From Microbacterium sp. AK031 (lineage in GTDB: Bacteria; Actinomycetota; Actinomycetes; Actinomycetales; Microbacteriaceae): a stretch of DNA of 64,000 bases. Shown here piece by piece: positions 19,996 to 27,286 of this stretch; positions within the stretch are counted from its first letter, which is position 1; every line of letters starts with the position of its first letter. The stretch covers positions 434,001 to 498,000 of the forward strand of contig NZ_JANUCA010000001.1 of the NCBI RefSeq assembly GCF_024807145.1. Direction: 5' to 3'. A program made the position numbers and the translations under genes. The notes under the pieces are model-generated. The model saw only the letters and a list, made by a program, of their open reading frames with translations, was not told the DNA's origin and did not search any database.

Positions 19996-21175
19996 CGCCC
20001 GCCGCTGCGACCGGTCTCTGCGGTTCGAGGGTCGCAGCGAGGCGCCGCACTGCGGCCACCAGAGTCGAGCGCGGCGTGACATCCGCCATCGGCCGTGCAT
20101 GCAGCAGAGCGGCGTCTGCCGCGCGCTGATCCAGCGGCAGGAAAGCGACGTCGGTGATGCCGGCGAACCTCTCCAGCGCGCCGCGGATCTGGCCGCGGGC
20201 ATCGATTCCCAGTGGCCCGGGTCTCACCTGATTCGCGACCACCGCTATGCGTGTCTCGGGTCCGACGAGCCTGCGCAGTTCGGCATGATCCCGGAGGAAT
20301 CGTGACACCGACAGCGGATCGGCCGCCGTGACCGCCAGGATGACGTCCGCTTCGCGGAGCACGGTCGTGGTGGCGGCGTTTCGCCGGGGACCCGAGAGGT
20401 CGTCGGTGATCTCCTCATCAGCGTCGAAGGCCGCCGACACGTCGACTATCGTCACGTCCGCCCACTCGCGGCAGATCTGAAGGGTCGCACTCAGCCGTCC
20501 TGCGGCGAGCTCGGGCCACCGGGAAGGACGATTGAGCCCGCCGAGGACCTCGAGAGCGCCTCCGCTGGTCTCGACCCTCGTGGCCAGCCGGCCCAGTTCT
20601 GCGGCATCGAGTCCGCCGAGCTCGGCACGCCGGCATGCCGCGGCGATTCCGGGTGCATCATCGCCGAGCCCGAGCAGCAGCGCCAAAGAGGGAGCCACGG
20701 TGTCCGCGTCGACGAGCGCACAGGACTGACCGGATCGGGTCAGCTCCACGGCCAGCTGGATGGCGACGGTCGATCGTCCCGGCGCGCCGTGCGGTCCCCA
20801 CACCGCGATCACGCGGCGGCGGGACGAGGCCGCCGGAGTCGCAGTGACAGGTACCTCATCGGAGAGCGCGTCGGCGATCTGCCAGGCGTCGGCGTCCTCG
20901 GGGAGTGCTTCAGGCAGCCCGTAGCGGCCGAGCAGACGGGAGTCACCCGTCCCCAGTGTGATGATCCGCACACCTGAGCGGTCGCAGGCCTCCACCAACT
21001 CGCTCGTCAGAGCCGCTCGTGTGGCGGGCAGGATCACGGCATCCGCCTCGGCCAGCAGTGCCGCCGTCAGCTTCGCAGGATGGACGACGTCGACGACCCG
21101 GATGCCGTCGCGTTCGAGGTCCGCGCCGAGAGCGGACGCACGGGGCTCGGCCAGAGCGATCAGCACCGACGTCAT
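19886..21175 (-). CDS. MinD/CpaE-like P-loop ATPase with an altered P-loop
   Basis: A 429-residue protein. An N-terminal receiver-like part (1-110) is followed by a MinD/ParA-type ATPase domain beginning VIAVWGPHGAPGRSTVA, with the switch segments ALVDADTVAPSLALLLG and VTIVDVSAAFDADEEI. The layout matches CpaE-like proteins of Flp/Tad pilus systems, yet no other pilus gene is nearby. The usual Lys-Gly-Gly-x-Gly-Lys box reads GPHGAPGRS, so both lysines are missing and an arginine takes the second position. It overlaps the upstream SAF gene by ATGA. The C-terminus is basic and overlaps alaT head-on by 110 bases, which is unusual and could reflect a late frameshift. Confidence 0.85.
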   Translation of the reverse strand: MTSVLIALAEPRASALGADLERDGIRVVDVVHPAKLTAALLAEADAVILPATRAALTSELVEACDRSGVRIITLGTGDSRLLGRYGLPEALPEDADAWQIADALSDEVPVTATPAASSRRRVIAVWGPHGAPGRSTVAIQLAVELTRSGQSCALVDADTVAPSLALLLGLGDDAPGIAAACRRAELGGLDAAELGRLATRVETSGGALEVLGGLNRPSRWPELAAGRLSATLQICREWADVTIVDVSAAFDADEEITDDLSGPRRNAATTTVLREADVILAVTAADPLSVSRFLRDHAELRRLVGPETRIAVVANQVRPGPLGIDARGQIRGALERFAGITDVAFLPLDQRAADAALLHARPMADVTPRSTLVAAVRRLAATLEPQRPVAAAGVTAGSRRGSSRAARWLRPARGARAASPLGSDPEWAS

Positions 21176-21792
21176 GAGCTGTGCCCGAGCGGCACCACTG
21201 AGAGTGCCGCGCCCGCGGTGATCGCCGCGAGGACGTCGGCGACATCGGATCGATCGATCACGATCTCGAGCGTCGCGCTCCGCTGTGCGAGCATGCCGTC
21301 GGCCTCGGGTATCGACGCGACGACGACATCGGCGACGAGGATGCGAGGAGCGTCGAACTCGTCGGTCTCGGCAAGCGGGGGCGCGAACCAGAGTTCGACG
21401 GGAGTGCCGACGTCCACGCTCTCGGGGATACCGACGCTGCTTTCGATCACGATGCTGGTCGTGCGACTCGACAGCGCGTCGGCGGCCGCTGCGACCGGCA
21501 GCAGCTCTCCGTCGGCCAGTGTTCGCGAAGCGACCATGCCAGGCTCGAGATCCTGCGGGGCGAGGTAGCCGTCCACGACGCTGCCGAGACTGACCTCCAC
21601 GACGCGGAAATCGTCCGAGATCAGAGCCTCTCCCTGCGCGATTGTGCGATCCGCCTGCAGCACGGGTGTCGTCTGACGTGCTGATGACACGATCAGCCAG
21701 ACACCGACGATGGAGAGGATCACCAGGGCCACCCCGATGAGGAATCGGATGTCACCCCAGAAGGCACGCCGTGCGCGTGGTTGGGTCATCAT
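21172..21792 (-). CDS. SAF-domain membrane-anchored protein (CpaB-like)
   Basis: A 206-residue protein with one N-terminal membrane helix (FLIGVALVILSIVGVWLIV) and an extracytoplasmic SAF domain starting around ADRTIAQGEALISDDFRVVEV. SAF domains of this layout occur in CpaB/RcpC proteins of Flp pilus assembly and in antifreeze-like proteins. Pairing with the CpaE-like ATPase suggests a reduced relative of that module. Three in-frame ATGs are possible (21798, 21792, 21789). The one at 21792 is chosen because a -10-like GACGAT lies six bases upstream; confidence in this start is moderate. Confidence 0.78.
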   Translation of the reverse strand: MMTQPRARRAFWGDIRFLIGVALVILSIVGVWLIVSSARQTTPVLQADRTIAQGEALISDDFRVVEVSLGSVVDGYLAPQDLEPGMVASRTLADGELLPVAAAADALSSRTTSIVIESSVGIPESVDVGTPVELWFAPPLAETDEFDAPRILVADVVVASIPEADGMLAQRSATLEIVIDRSDVADVLAAITAGAALSVVPLGHSS

Positions 21793-21831
21793 GCACATAT
21801 CGTCACAGAATCGCCGTCGTCGAGTCGAAAG

Positions 21832-21840
21832 TTATCCACA
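21832..21840 (+). promoter_or_regulatory. Perfect DnaA-box sequence TTATCCACA (copy 1)
   Basis: The sequence lies in the 99-base gap between the divergent SAF and HTH genes. It matches the strict 9-mer DnaA-box consensus. Function here is inferred from sequence alone. Confidence 0.5.
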
Positions 21841-21879
21841 ACGTGATGCCGCTCGGGCATTTATGCGTCCTGGTCGCGA

Positions 21880-21885
21880 GACAAT
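21880..21885 (+). promoter_or_regulatory. -10 box GACAAT, leaderless start
   Basis: GACAAT is followed by GGATGC and the ATG at 21892. The match is to a GANNAT variant of the -10 consensus. Confidence 0.45.
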
Positions 21886-21891
21886 GGATGC

Positions 21892-22167
21892 ATGGCCGAT
21901 TCGCCCGCATCAGCTCCTCGTCTCCTCGCGCCCGCGCAGGTGGCCGAGCTGCTTGCGATCGAAGTCGACGAGGTGATCGCGCTCGTCATGAGCGGCCGAT
22001 TGCGCGGTGCGCAGGTGGGCACTCCTCCGCGCTGGCGCGTGGCGGAGGACAGTATCGCCGACTATCTCGCCGAGCAGACCGAAGAGGCCAGGCGAATGGC
22101 GCTGTGGCAGCAGGCCGATTCCGCGAGTTTCCCGGAAGTCTGGGGAATCCAACGGCCGACGCACTAG
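21892..22167 (+). CDS. Small helix-turn-helix (excisionase/MerR-like) protein
   Basis: A 91-residue DNA-binding protein with an HTH_17/BldC-type fold: LLAPAQVAELLAIEVDEVIALVMSGRLRGAQVG, then the wing WRVAEDSIADYLAEQT. Proteins of this kind in this neighbourhood are conserved among actinobacteria but poorly studied. They resemble excisionase-like regulators without being phage-borne. No partner integrase is present. It sits between the two DnaA-box copies and diverges from the SAF gene. Confidence 0.85.
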   Translation: MADSPASAPRLLAPAQVAELLAIEVDEVIALVMSGRLRGAQVGTPPRWRVAEDSIADYLAEQTEEARRMALWQQADSASFPEVWGIQRPTH

Positions 22168-22193
22168 CGCTCAGCTCGCGGCGTCATAGGGGT

Positions 22194-22820
22194 CTAGATG
22201 ACCGTGCCATCCACCCTGGCCGACATGATCGCGGCGAACGGGACGAGGCGGAAGGCGCGCACGGCTTCGGCGCGTCGGGCCTGACCTGAGTCGTGGATCG
22301 CGAGATCGAGATGATCGGCACCGGCACGGTCGATGGTTCCGTGCACCCGCTCACCATCGCGCAGTGCGACGTGCAGCGGTGTGCGCCGGCGCGCGAGGTC
22401 GCGCATCAGGAATCCGAGTGTCATCCGCTCGCGCAGTTCATCGGCCGGGAGCAGAGCATCCTCCAGCGTCGCCAGCAGTGCACCATGCGCGGTCTCGATG
22501 CTGGTGATCGACACCATCGGCACGATCAGCGCGCCTGAGCTGTCAGCGGTCTGCGCTGCGATCCAGTCCATGCCGACGGCGCGTATGCGAACGGATCGAC
22601 GGTCCCCATCTGCAAGGCGCAGACCGATCAGCGCGGAATCCTGCTCGAGCCGGCGCAGCCGGGTGCGCAGGGCGAGCTTCGCGATGCGCAGTCGCTCCGA
22701 CTCGGCATCGAGAACCGCGCGCTCCGCCTCCCATTCGGCGGTGAGCTGCCCTTCCAGGTCTTCGAACAGACGATCCCATTGCACGCGATCGAGCGTAGGG
22801 GACAGTGACTGGACCCGCAT
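22194..22820 (-). CDS. Uncharacterised protein, possible Sm-like repeats
   Basis: A 208-residue cytoplasmic protein with no recognised catalytic motif. The first 60 residues are helical (WDRLFEDLEGQLTAEWEAERAVLDAESERLR). The rest is beta-rich with two similar stretches: LIGLRLADGDRRSVRIRAVGMDWIAAQ and PLHVALRDGERVHGTIDRAGADHLDLAIH. The latter has the strand pattern of Sm-like (LSm) domains, in which short GT- or GR-containing turns connect strands. I infer two small beta-barrels. The start codon is three bases from the second DnaA-box copy. It is convergent with the HTH gene. Confidence 0.7.
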   Translation of the reverse strand: MRVQSLSPTLDRVQWDRLFEDLEGQLTAEWEAERAVLDAESERLRIAKLALRTRLRRLEQDSALIGLRLADGDRRSVRIRAVGMDWIAAQTADSSGALIVPMVSITSIETAHGALLATLEDALLPADELRERMTLGFLMRDLARRRTPLHVALRDGERVHGTIDRAGADHLDLAIHDSGQARRAEAVRAFRLVPFAAIMSARVDGTVI

Positions 22821-22823
22821 GAG

Positions 22824-22832
22824 TTATCCACA
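22824..22832 (+). promoter_or_regulatory. Perfect DnaA-box sequence TTATCCACA (copy 2)
   Basis: It lies in the 87-base divergent gap between the minus gene starting at 22820 and the Rv3235-family gene. It shares the 11-mer context AGTTATCCACA, read as TGTGGATAACT on the minus strand, with copy 1. Confidence 0.5.
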
Positions 22833-22907
22833 GTTTGCGCTTCCGACCTGGCGCGGGACCCGTGGCGCGTGGTCTACTGGCTCGCATCGAAAACGAAAGT
22901 GAATACG

Positions 22908-23294
22908 ATGACGCTTCACGAGTACTTCGCCCCGCAGCCGACTCCGGCAGCAGACCTGCCCAATCCGACGCAGCTGCTGCGAAGTCTCACTCAGGGAGTG
23001 CTCGAGGTGTTCGCCGGAGTGAGAGAGCTCGATCAGCTCGCACGCTGGTTCAGCGAGGAGGCGTTCCGCAAGCTCGGGGCGAGGGCGAACCTGTCTGCTC
23101 GGGCGCGCAGCGCGCGAGGTGTCCCTCCGGCGAGACCGGTGTTCGAGGTCCTCTCCATCCGCGAGACGGTGCCGGCAGACGGCGTGGTGGAAGCGGTGGT
23201 CATCGTCGCCGGGCCTGGTCGTACGAGGGCAGTGGCCATCCGGTTGGAAGGTCTCGATCGCCGCTGGCGCGCCACCTCCTTCGCTGTGCTCTGA
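22908..23294 (+). CDS. Rv3235-family protein
   Basis: A 128-residue protein of the family named after M. tuberculosis Rv3235, whose function is unknown. An N-terminal Pro-rich lead (YFAPQPTPAADLPN) precedes a helical part with LLRSLTQGVLEVFAGVRELDQLARWFSEEAF and a C-terminal beta segment ending in RWRATSFAVL. The pattern of a conserved WFSEE-type helix and a beta hairpin suggests a protein-binding adaptor related to SecB/SecA-associated or zinc-free Tim44-like folds; this is only a guess. ATG 22908 is chosen, though no strong ribosome site is seen; GTG 22869 is in frame upstream. Confidence 0.8.
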   Translation: MTLHEYFAPQPTPAADLPNPTQLLRSLTQGVLEVFAGVRELDQLARWFSEEAFRKLGARANLSARARSARGVPPARPVFEVLSIRETVPADGVVEAVVIVAGPGRTRAVAIRLEGLDRRWRATSFAVL

Positions 23295-23313
23295 GCAGTA
23301 CGACGCACGCCAT

Positions 23314-23319
23314 TAGGCT
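23314..23319 (+). promoter_or_regulatory. -10 box TAGGCT, leaderless start
   Basis: TAGGCT is followed by TGTGGG and the GTG at 23326. Confidence 0.6.
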
Positions 23320-23325
23320 TGTGGG

Positions 23326-24810
23326 GTGTCCACCCTCAGTGATCTCGTCCTTGCCCAGGGTTGTCTTACCGACAACGATGTCGAATGGCTCCATCGCCTC
23401 GCGAGCGACGGGCAGCTGCTCGCGGACCTCGCCTCAGCGGACATCGTGCTCTGGGTCGCAACGAACGACGGATCGTTCATTGCCGTGGCCCACGCCCGCC
23501 CGAGCGGGGCTGCCACGCTGTTCTATCGCGACATCGTGGGGGAGGGCGTCAGGCAGCAGTGGCGCACGCAGGTGCGCGGGGCGTTCGACTCCGGCCAGAT
23601 CGTCGACTCGTCTTCACCGGATTGGTTCGAGGAGACCCCCACGAGGCTGCGCGCCGTGCCGATCGTGCGTGAACGCGGCAAGGACGGCAACCCACCGCCG
23701 GTGATCGGGGTGCTCACCCGGCACAGCAACCTGGGGGAGACGCGCACACCGTCGCGGCAGCAGATCACCTTCGACGAGTGTGCGAACGACCTGTTCCGCA
23801 TGATCGCGTCGAGCGAGTTCCCCGACCTGGCCGCACCGACGTCTCCTCGTCGAGGCGCCCCGCGCGCATCGGACGGGCTCATCCGCATCGACGTGGACGG
23901 GATCACCACCTTCGCCAGCCCCAACGCGCTCTCGGCCTTCAACAGGATGGGCTTCGACGACGAGCTCGAGGGGGAGTCGCTCGCTGAGGTGACAACGCGC
24001 ATCCTGCCGTCGACGAGGCAGGTCGATGAGGCCCTTCCTGTCGTCGTCACAGGGCGAGCACCTTGGCGCACCGACATCGAAGCGCGGGGCGTGACCGTCT
24101 CGCTCCGCGCCATCCCGCTGAAGGACCACGGCACACGCATCGGCGCGATCATCCTGTGCCGCGATGTGAGTGAGCTGCGCCACCAGGAGCAGGAGCTGAT
24201 CACCAAGGACGCCACGATCCGCGAGATCCACCATCGGGTGAAGAACAACCTGCAGACGGTGGCCTCGCTGCTGCGCATCCAAGCGCGGCGCACGCATTCG
24301 GACGAGGCGCGAGATGCGCTGACTCAGGCCATGAGGCGAGTCGATGCGATCGCCGTCGTGCATGACACGCTGGCGCAGGGGCTGACGCAGACCGTTGACT
24401 TCGACGAGGTGTTCCACCGCGTGCTCAAGCTCGTGGCTGAGGTCGCGGCGGCACCCAACACGCGTGCCCGCACGATGTCGACAGGACATTTCGGCGTGCT
24501 TCCGAGCGAATACGCGACGCCGCTCGCGCTGGCCCTCACAGAGGTCGTGACGAACGCCGTCGAACACGGACTCGCGGGCAAGGAGGGCACCGTGACGATC
24601 GACGCGGTGCGCACCGACGAGAAGCTGCACGTCTCGGTCCACGACACCGGTCACGGACTCCCTGAAGGACGGATCGGTCAGGGGCTGGGCACGCAGATCA
24701 TCCGCACCCTCATCCAGGGGGAACTGGGCGGGAGCATAGAGTGGCGCGGCAGCGACACCGAGGGCACGGATGTGCTGATCGACATCCCGATGCGCTGGTT
24801 GAAGAACTGA
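23326..24810 (+). CDS. pdtaS: Soluble sensor histidine kinase PdtaS
   Basis: A cytoplasmic HisKA_2 kinase of 494 residues. In mycobacteria PdtaS phosphorylates PdtaR, an ANTAR RNA-binding antiterminator. An N-terminal GAF-like domain (about 1-150) is followed by a PAS-like domain (about 185-285). The phosphoacceptor segment is EIHHRVKNNLQTVASLL (His302/His303), and the HATPase domain has LTEVVTNAVEHG, DTGHGLPEG and GLGTQIIRTL. No membrane segment is present. PdtaR is not in this window. Adjacency to whiB1 matches M. tuberculosis Rv3220c-Rv3219. Confidence 0.94.
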   Translation: MSTLSDLVLAQGCLTDNDVEWLHRLASDGQLLADLASADIVLWVATNDGSFIAVAHARPSGAATLFYRDIVGEGVRQQWRTQVRGAFDSGQIVDSSSPDWFEETPTRLRAVPIVRERGKDGNPPPVIGVLTRHSNLGETRTPSRQQITFDECANDLFRMIASSEFPDLAAPTSPRRGAPRASDGLIRIDVDGITTFASPNALSAFNRMGFDDELEGESLAEVTTRILPSTRQVDEALPVVVTGRAPWRTDIEARGVTVSLRAIPLKDHGTRIGAIILCRDVSELRHQEQELITKDATIREIHHRVKNNLQTVASLLRIQARRTHSDEARDALTQAMRRVDAIAVVHDTLAQGLTQTVDFDEVFHRVLKLVAEVAAAPNTRARTMSTGHFGVLPSEYATPLALALTEVVTNAVEHGLAGKEGTVTIDAVRTDEKLHVSVHDTGHGLPEGRIGQGLGTQIIRTLIQGELGGSIEWRGSDTEGTDVLIDIPMRWLKN

Positions 24811-24811
24811 C

Positions 24812-24853
24812 ATGAGAGCGGCCGGCCTGCATGTGCAGGCCGGCCGCTCTCAT
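24812..24853. terminator. Bidirectional hairpin terminator
   Basis: A perfect 20-base inverted repeat (24812-24831 and 24834-24853) separates convergent pdtaS and whiB1 and starts one base after the pdtaS stop. It is the longest perfect stem found in the window. Confidence 0.9.
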
Positions 24854-24859
24854 AAGAAC

Positions 24860-25108
24860 TCAGGAAGCGCGACGAGCGCGCGCAGCGCGGCGCTTGAGGG
24901 CGCGACGTTCGTCTTCGGAGAGACCGCCCCATACTCCGGAGTCCTGGCTGGTCTCCAGCGCGTACTGCAGGCAGACCTCGGTCACGGTGCAGGTGGCGCA
25001 GACGGTCTTCGCCTTCTCGATCTGGTCGACGGCTGGTCCGGTGTTCCCTACAGGGAAGAACAGCTCGGGGTCGACAGTCAGGCAGGCAGCTTTGTCGCGC
25101 CAGTCCAT
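24860..25108 (-). CDS. whiB1: WhiB-family iron-sulfur regulator, WhiB1 type
   Basis: An 82-residue [4Fe-4S] protein that in mycobacteria is essential, reacts with nitric oxide and binds the principal sigma factor. Cluster ligands are Cys9, Cys37, Cys40 and Cys46, the spacing of WhiB1. The family turn GVWGGLSEDERR follows, then a basic tail KRRAARARRAS. The ATG follows GAGGAGCCCCC. The upstream gap (25109-25318) is unusually AT-rich around 25240-25310 and contains TGTTAACA and TGTTACA; probable promoter elements, not resolved. Confidence 0.96.
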   Translation of the reverse strand: MDWRDKAACLTVDPELFFPVGNTGPAVDQIEKAKTVCATCTVTEVCLQYALETSQDSGVWGGLSEDERRALKRRAARARRAS

Positions 25109-25318
25109 GGGGGCTCCTCGGTATGGATTCTCGTGAGCAGTCGCAAGGCGATGGCTCGGTGATGGGCGGCGAATTCGGGGTGTCGTCCGCCCTTAAGTGA
25201 TGCGAGCGGTTGCTCGCCCCACGCCGCTGTGGGAGCACATGACTGTTAACATTGTGTTACAGCACGAGCGCGAAATCAAGGATTTTGTGCCTACAAATCT
25301 GATTTCCCAGGAGACGCC

Positions 25319-25717
25319 TTGCAATCACCCCGTCTGGCGGCCGCAGCAGCGGCGGTGCTCGCGCTGGAAGGCGCAGCCCTCACAGTCATCGCCCTCGTCG
25401 AGATGCTCGGTCTCGGCGCCGGAGAGGCCGCATCGCTGCCCACTGCGATCGCATTGATCGTGCTGACCCTGATCGGGGCGGTGGCGCTGTTCGCATTCGC
25501 GGTCGGCACCCGACGGGGGCGCACATGGGCTCGTTCGGGCGGAGTGGTCCTGCAGGTGCTCGCGCTGGGCCTCGCTCTGGCGTCGCTGACGGTTCAGCCG
25601 GTGCTGTGGACGTTCGTGCTCGGAGTCGGAGCACCTGCGTCGGCCGGCCTCGTCCTACTCCTCGCGAGTGCGCGCAGAGAGAGCATCGAGCCATCCGAGG
25701 ATCTGGCAGGCGACTGA
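25319..25717 (+). CDS. Small four-helix membrane protein
   Basis: A 132-residue hydrophobic protein with about four membrane helices: LAAAAAAVLALEGAALTVIAL, AIALIVLTLIGAVALFAFAV, VLQVLALGLALASL and a last one near ASAGLVLLLAS. A short polar tail, SIEPSEDLAGD, ends it. No motif points to a function. The TTG at 25319 is taken as start because of CCAGGAGACGCC just upstream. It diverges from whiB1 and ends three bases from the convergent bcp gene. Confidence 0.75.
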   Translation: MQSPRLAAAAAAVLALEGAALTVIALVEMLGLGAGEAASLPTAIALIVLTLIGAVALFAFAVGTRRGRTWARSGGVVLQVLALGLALASLTVQPVLWTFVLGVGAPASAGLVLLLASARRESIEPSEDLAGD

Positions 25718-25720
25718 CGC

Positions 25721-26197
25721 TCAGTCGTCGACGCCGAGCATCTTCCGCAGGCGGGCGACGTGACCGGTGGCCTTGACGTTGTACAGCGCCTGCGTGATCG
25801 TGCCGTGTTCGTCGAGCACGAACGTCGAACGGATCACTCCCTCGACGACCTTGCCGTAGTTCATCTTCTCGCCCCAGACTCCGTAGGCGGTGTGCACTGC
25901 GTGGTCAGGGTCGCTCAGCAGGGTGAAGGTCAGACCGTCGCGCTCGCGGAACTCGGCCAGCTTCGACGGCTCGTCACGCGAGATTCCGACGACACGGTAA
26001 CCGGCGCCGTGCAGCGAGGCGATGCTGTCCCTGAAGTCGCACGCCTGCGTCGTGCACCCCGGCGTCATCGCCGCCGGATAGAAATAGAGGATCGTCCTCT
26101 GACCGAGAAGATCGGACAGAGCGACCTTCTCTCCATCCTGGTCCGACAGGGAGAAATCAGGGGCGGCGGTACCGGGTTCGAGGCGCAGATTCGTCAC
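25721..26197 (-). CDS. bcp: Thioredoxin-dependent peroxiredoxin (Bcp/PrxQ)
   Basis: It reduces hydrogen peroxide and organic hydroperoxides using thioredoxin. The 158-residue protein has the atypical two-cysteine pattern of PrxQ: peroxidatic Cys48 and resolving Cys53 in TPGCTTQACDFRD. FVLDEHGTI and the C-terminal helix are also typical. The GTG start at 26197 is preceded by a -10 box at the leaderless distance. It is transcribed separately from rsgA although their ends are only nine bases apart. Confidence 0.95.
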   Translation of the reverse strand: MTNLRLEPGTAAPDFSLSDQDGEKVALSDLLGQRTILYFYPAAMTPGCTTQACDFRDSIASLHGAGYRVVGISRDEPSKLAEFRERDGLTFTLLSDPDHAVHTAYGVWGEKMNYGKVVEGVIRSTFVLDEHGTITQALYNVKATGHVARLRKMLGVDD

Positions 26198-26203
26198 GGT
26201 CCC

Positions 26204-26209
26204 AGCCTA
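26204..26209 (-). promoter_or_regulatory. -10 box TAGGCT, leaderless start
   Basis: On the minus strand TAGGCT is followed by GGGACC and the GTG at 26197. It overlaps the 3' end of rsgA. Confidence 0.6.
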
Positions 26210-27286
26210 TCGACCGGGAGACCCCTGGTTCGCCTCCGCCTTGTCCGCGAAGGTCTGCAGCAGGCGCTGCAGCGAGTCCAGACGCGCGAGCGCTGCCGCA
26301 CCGAGCTCGCCGCGTTCGGCAGCCTCGATCAGCGCACAATCGGGGGCATCGGTCAGGTGCGTGCAGCCTCGAGGGCAGTTCTCAGCGATCTCGGCGAGCT
26401 CCGTGAAGGACGCGAGGATGTTGGCCGGGTCGACATGCCCGAGGCCGAAGGAGCGCACTCCCGGAGTATCGATCACCCATCCGGTGCCCGCGGGGCTCAC
26501 ATACCGCAGTGAGACGGTCGACGAGGAGGTGTGTCGGCCTCGTCCCGTCACCTGGTTCACATGGCCGGTCGCGCGGCCGGCGGACGGCACGAGCGCATTC
26601 ACGAGTGTCGATTTGCCGACTCCGGAGTGACCGACGAACACCGTCGAGTGCCCGATGAGTGCCGCGCCGATCTCGTCGATGGGCATCTCCTCCTGCGCGC
26701 TGGTGAACACGCGCAGGTCCAGTCCGTCGAAGTGCGACAGGAACTGCGCGGGGTCGGCGAGGTCGGTCTTGGTGACGACGAGGAGCGGACGGATGCCGGC
26801 ATCCAGAGCCGCGACCAGATACCGGTCGACCAGGCGGGCACGCGGTTCGGGATCGGCCGCGGCGACGACGATGAGCATCTGATCGGCGTTGGCCACGATC
26901 ACGCGCTCGACCTGATCGGTGTCATCCGCGCTGCGACGCAGCAGTGAGGTGCGTTCGACGATTCCGACTATGCGCGCCAGCGTGCCCTCATCGCCGGACG
27001 TGTCGCCGACCACGCGGGCCTGATCGCCGTTGACGATCGGAGCGCGGCGGAGCTCTCTGGCGCGTGTGGTCGTGATCGTGCGTTCGTCGTCGGTGTCCTC
27101 ATCGATCATCACGCTGAAACGACCACGGTCGACTCCGAGGACCCGCCCGATCTGCGCATCCTCATGCGCGGGGCGACGCTTGGTGCGAGGGCGATTGGCC
27201 TTGGGGTTGGGGCGCACCCGGATGCTGGTCTCGTCGAAGTCCTCGAAGTCGCCGTCGAGGTCGTCGTCAGGATCGAGCCAGCTCAC
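26207..27286 (-). CDS. rsgA: Ribosome small-subunit GTPase RsgA
   Basis: A GTPase that checks late 30S assembly. It is 359 residues from the GTG at 27286. An acidic/basic N-terminal extension precedes an OB fold, then the circularly permuted GTPase motifs in the order G4 TKTDLAD, G1 GHSGVGKSTL, G3 DTPG. A C-terminal zinc site CPRGCTHLTDAPDC follows. This start gives a GTGA overlap with aroA, whereas the longer open frame would run into it. The aroA-rsgA order is as in M. tuberculosis Rv3227-Rv3228. Confidence 0.95.
   Translation of the reverse strand: MSWLDPDDDLDGDFEDFDETSIRVRPNPKANRPRTKRRPAHEDAQIGRVLGVDRGRFSVMIDEDTDDERTITTTRARELRRAPIVNGDQARVVGDTSGDEGTLARIVGIVERTSLLRRSADDTDQVERVIVANADQMLIVVAAADPEPRARLVDRYLVAALDAGIRPLLVVTKTDLADPAQFLSHFDGLDLRVFTSAQEEMPIDEIGAALIGHSTVFVGHSGVGKSTLVNALVPSAGRATGHVNQVTGRGRHTSSSTVSLRYVSPAGTGWVIDTPGVRSFGLGHVDPANILASFTELAEIAENCPRGCTHLTDAPDCALIEAAERGELGAAALARLDSLQRLLQTFADKAEANQGSPGR

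Noticed and set aside
25109..25318. A CRP-type site controlling whiB1 as in M. tuberculosis
   Set aside because: TGTTAACA and TGTTACA elements are present, but no TGTGA-N6-TCACA-like dyad could be found.
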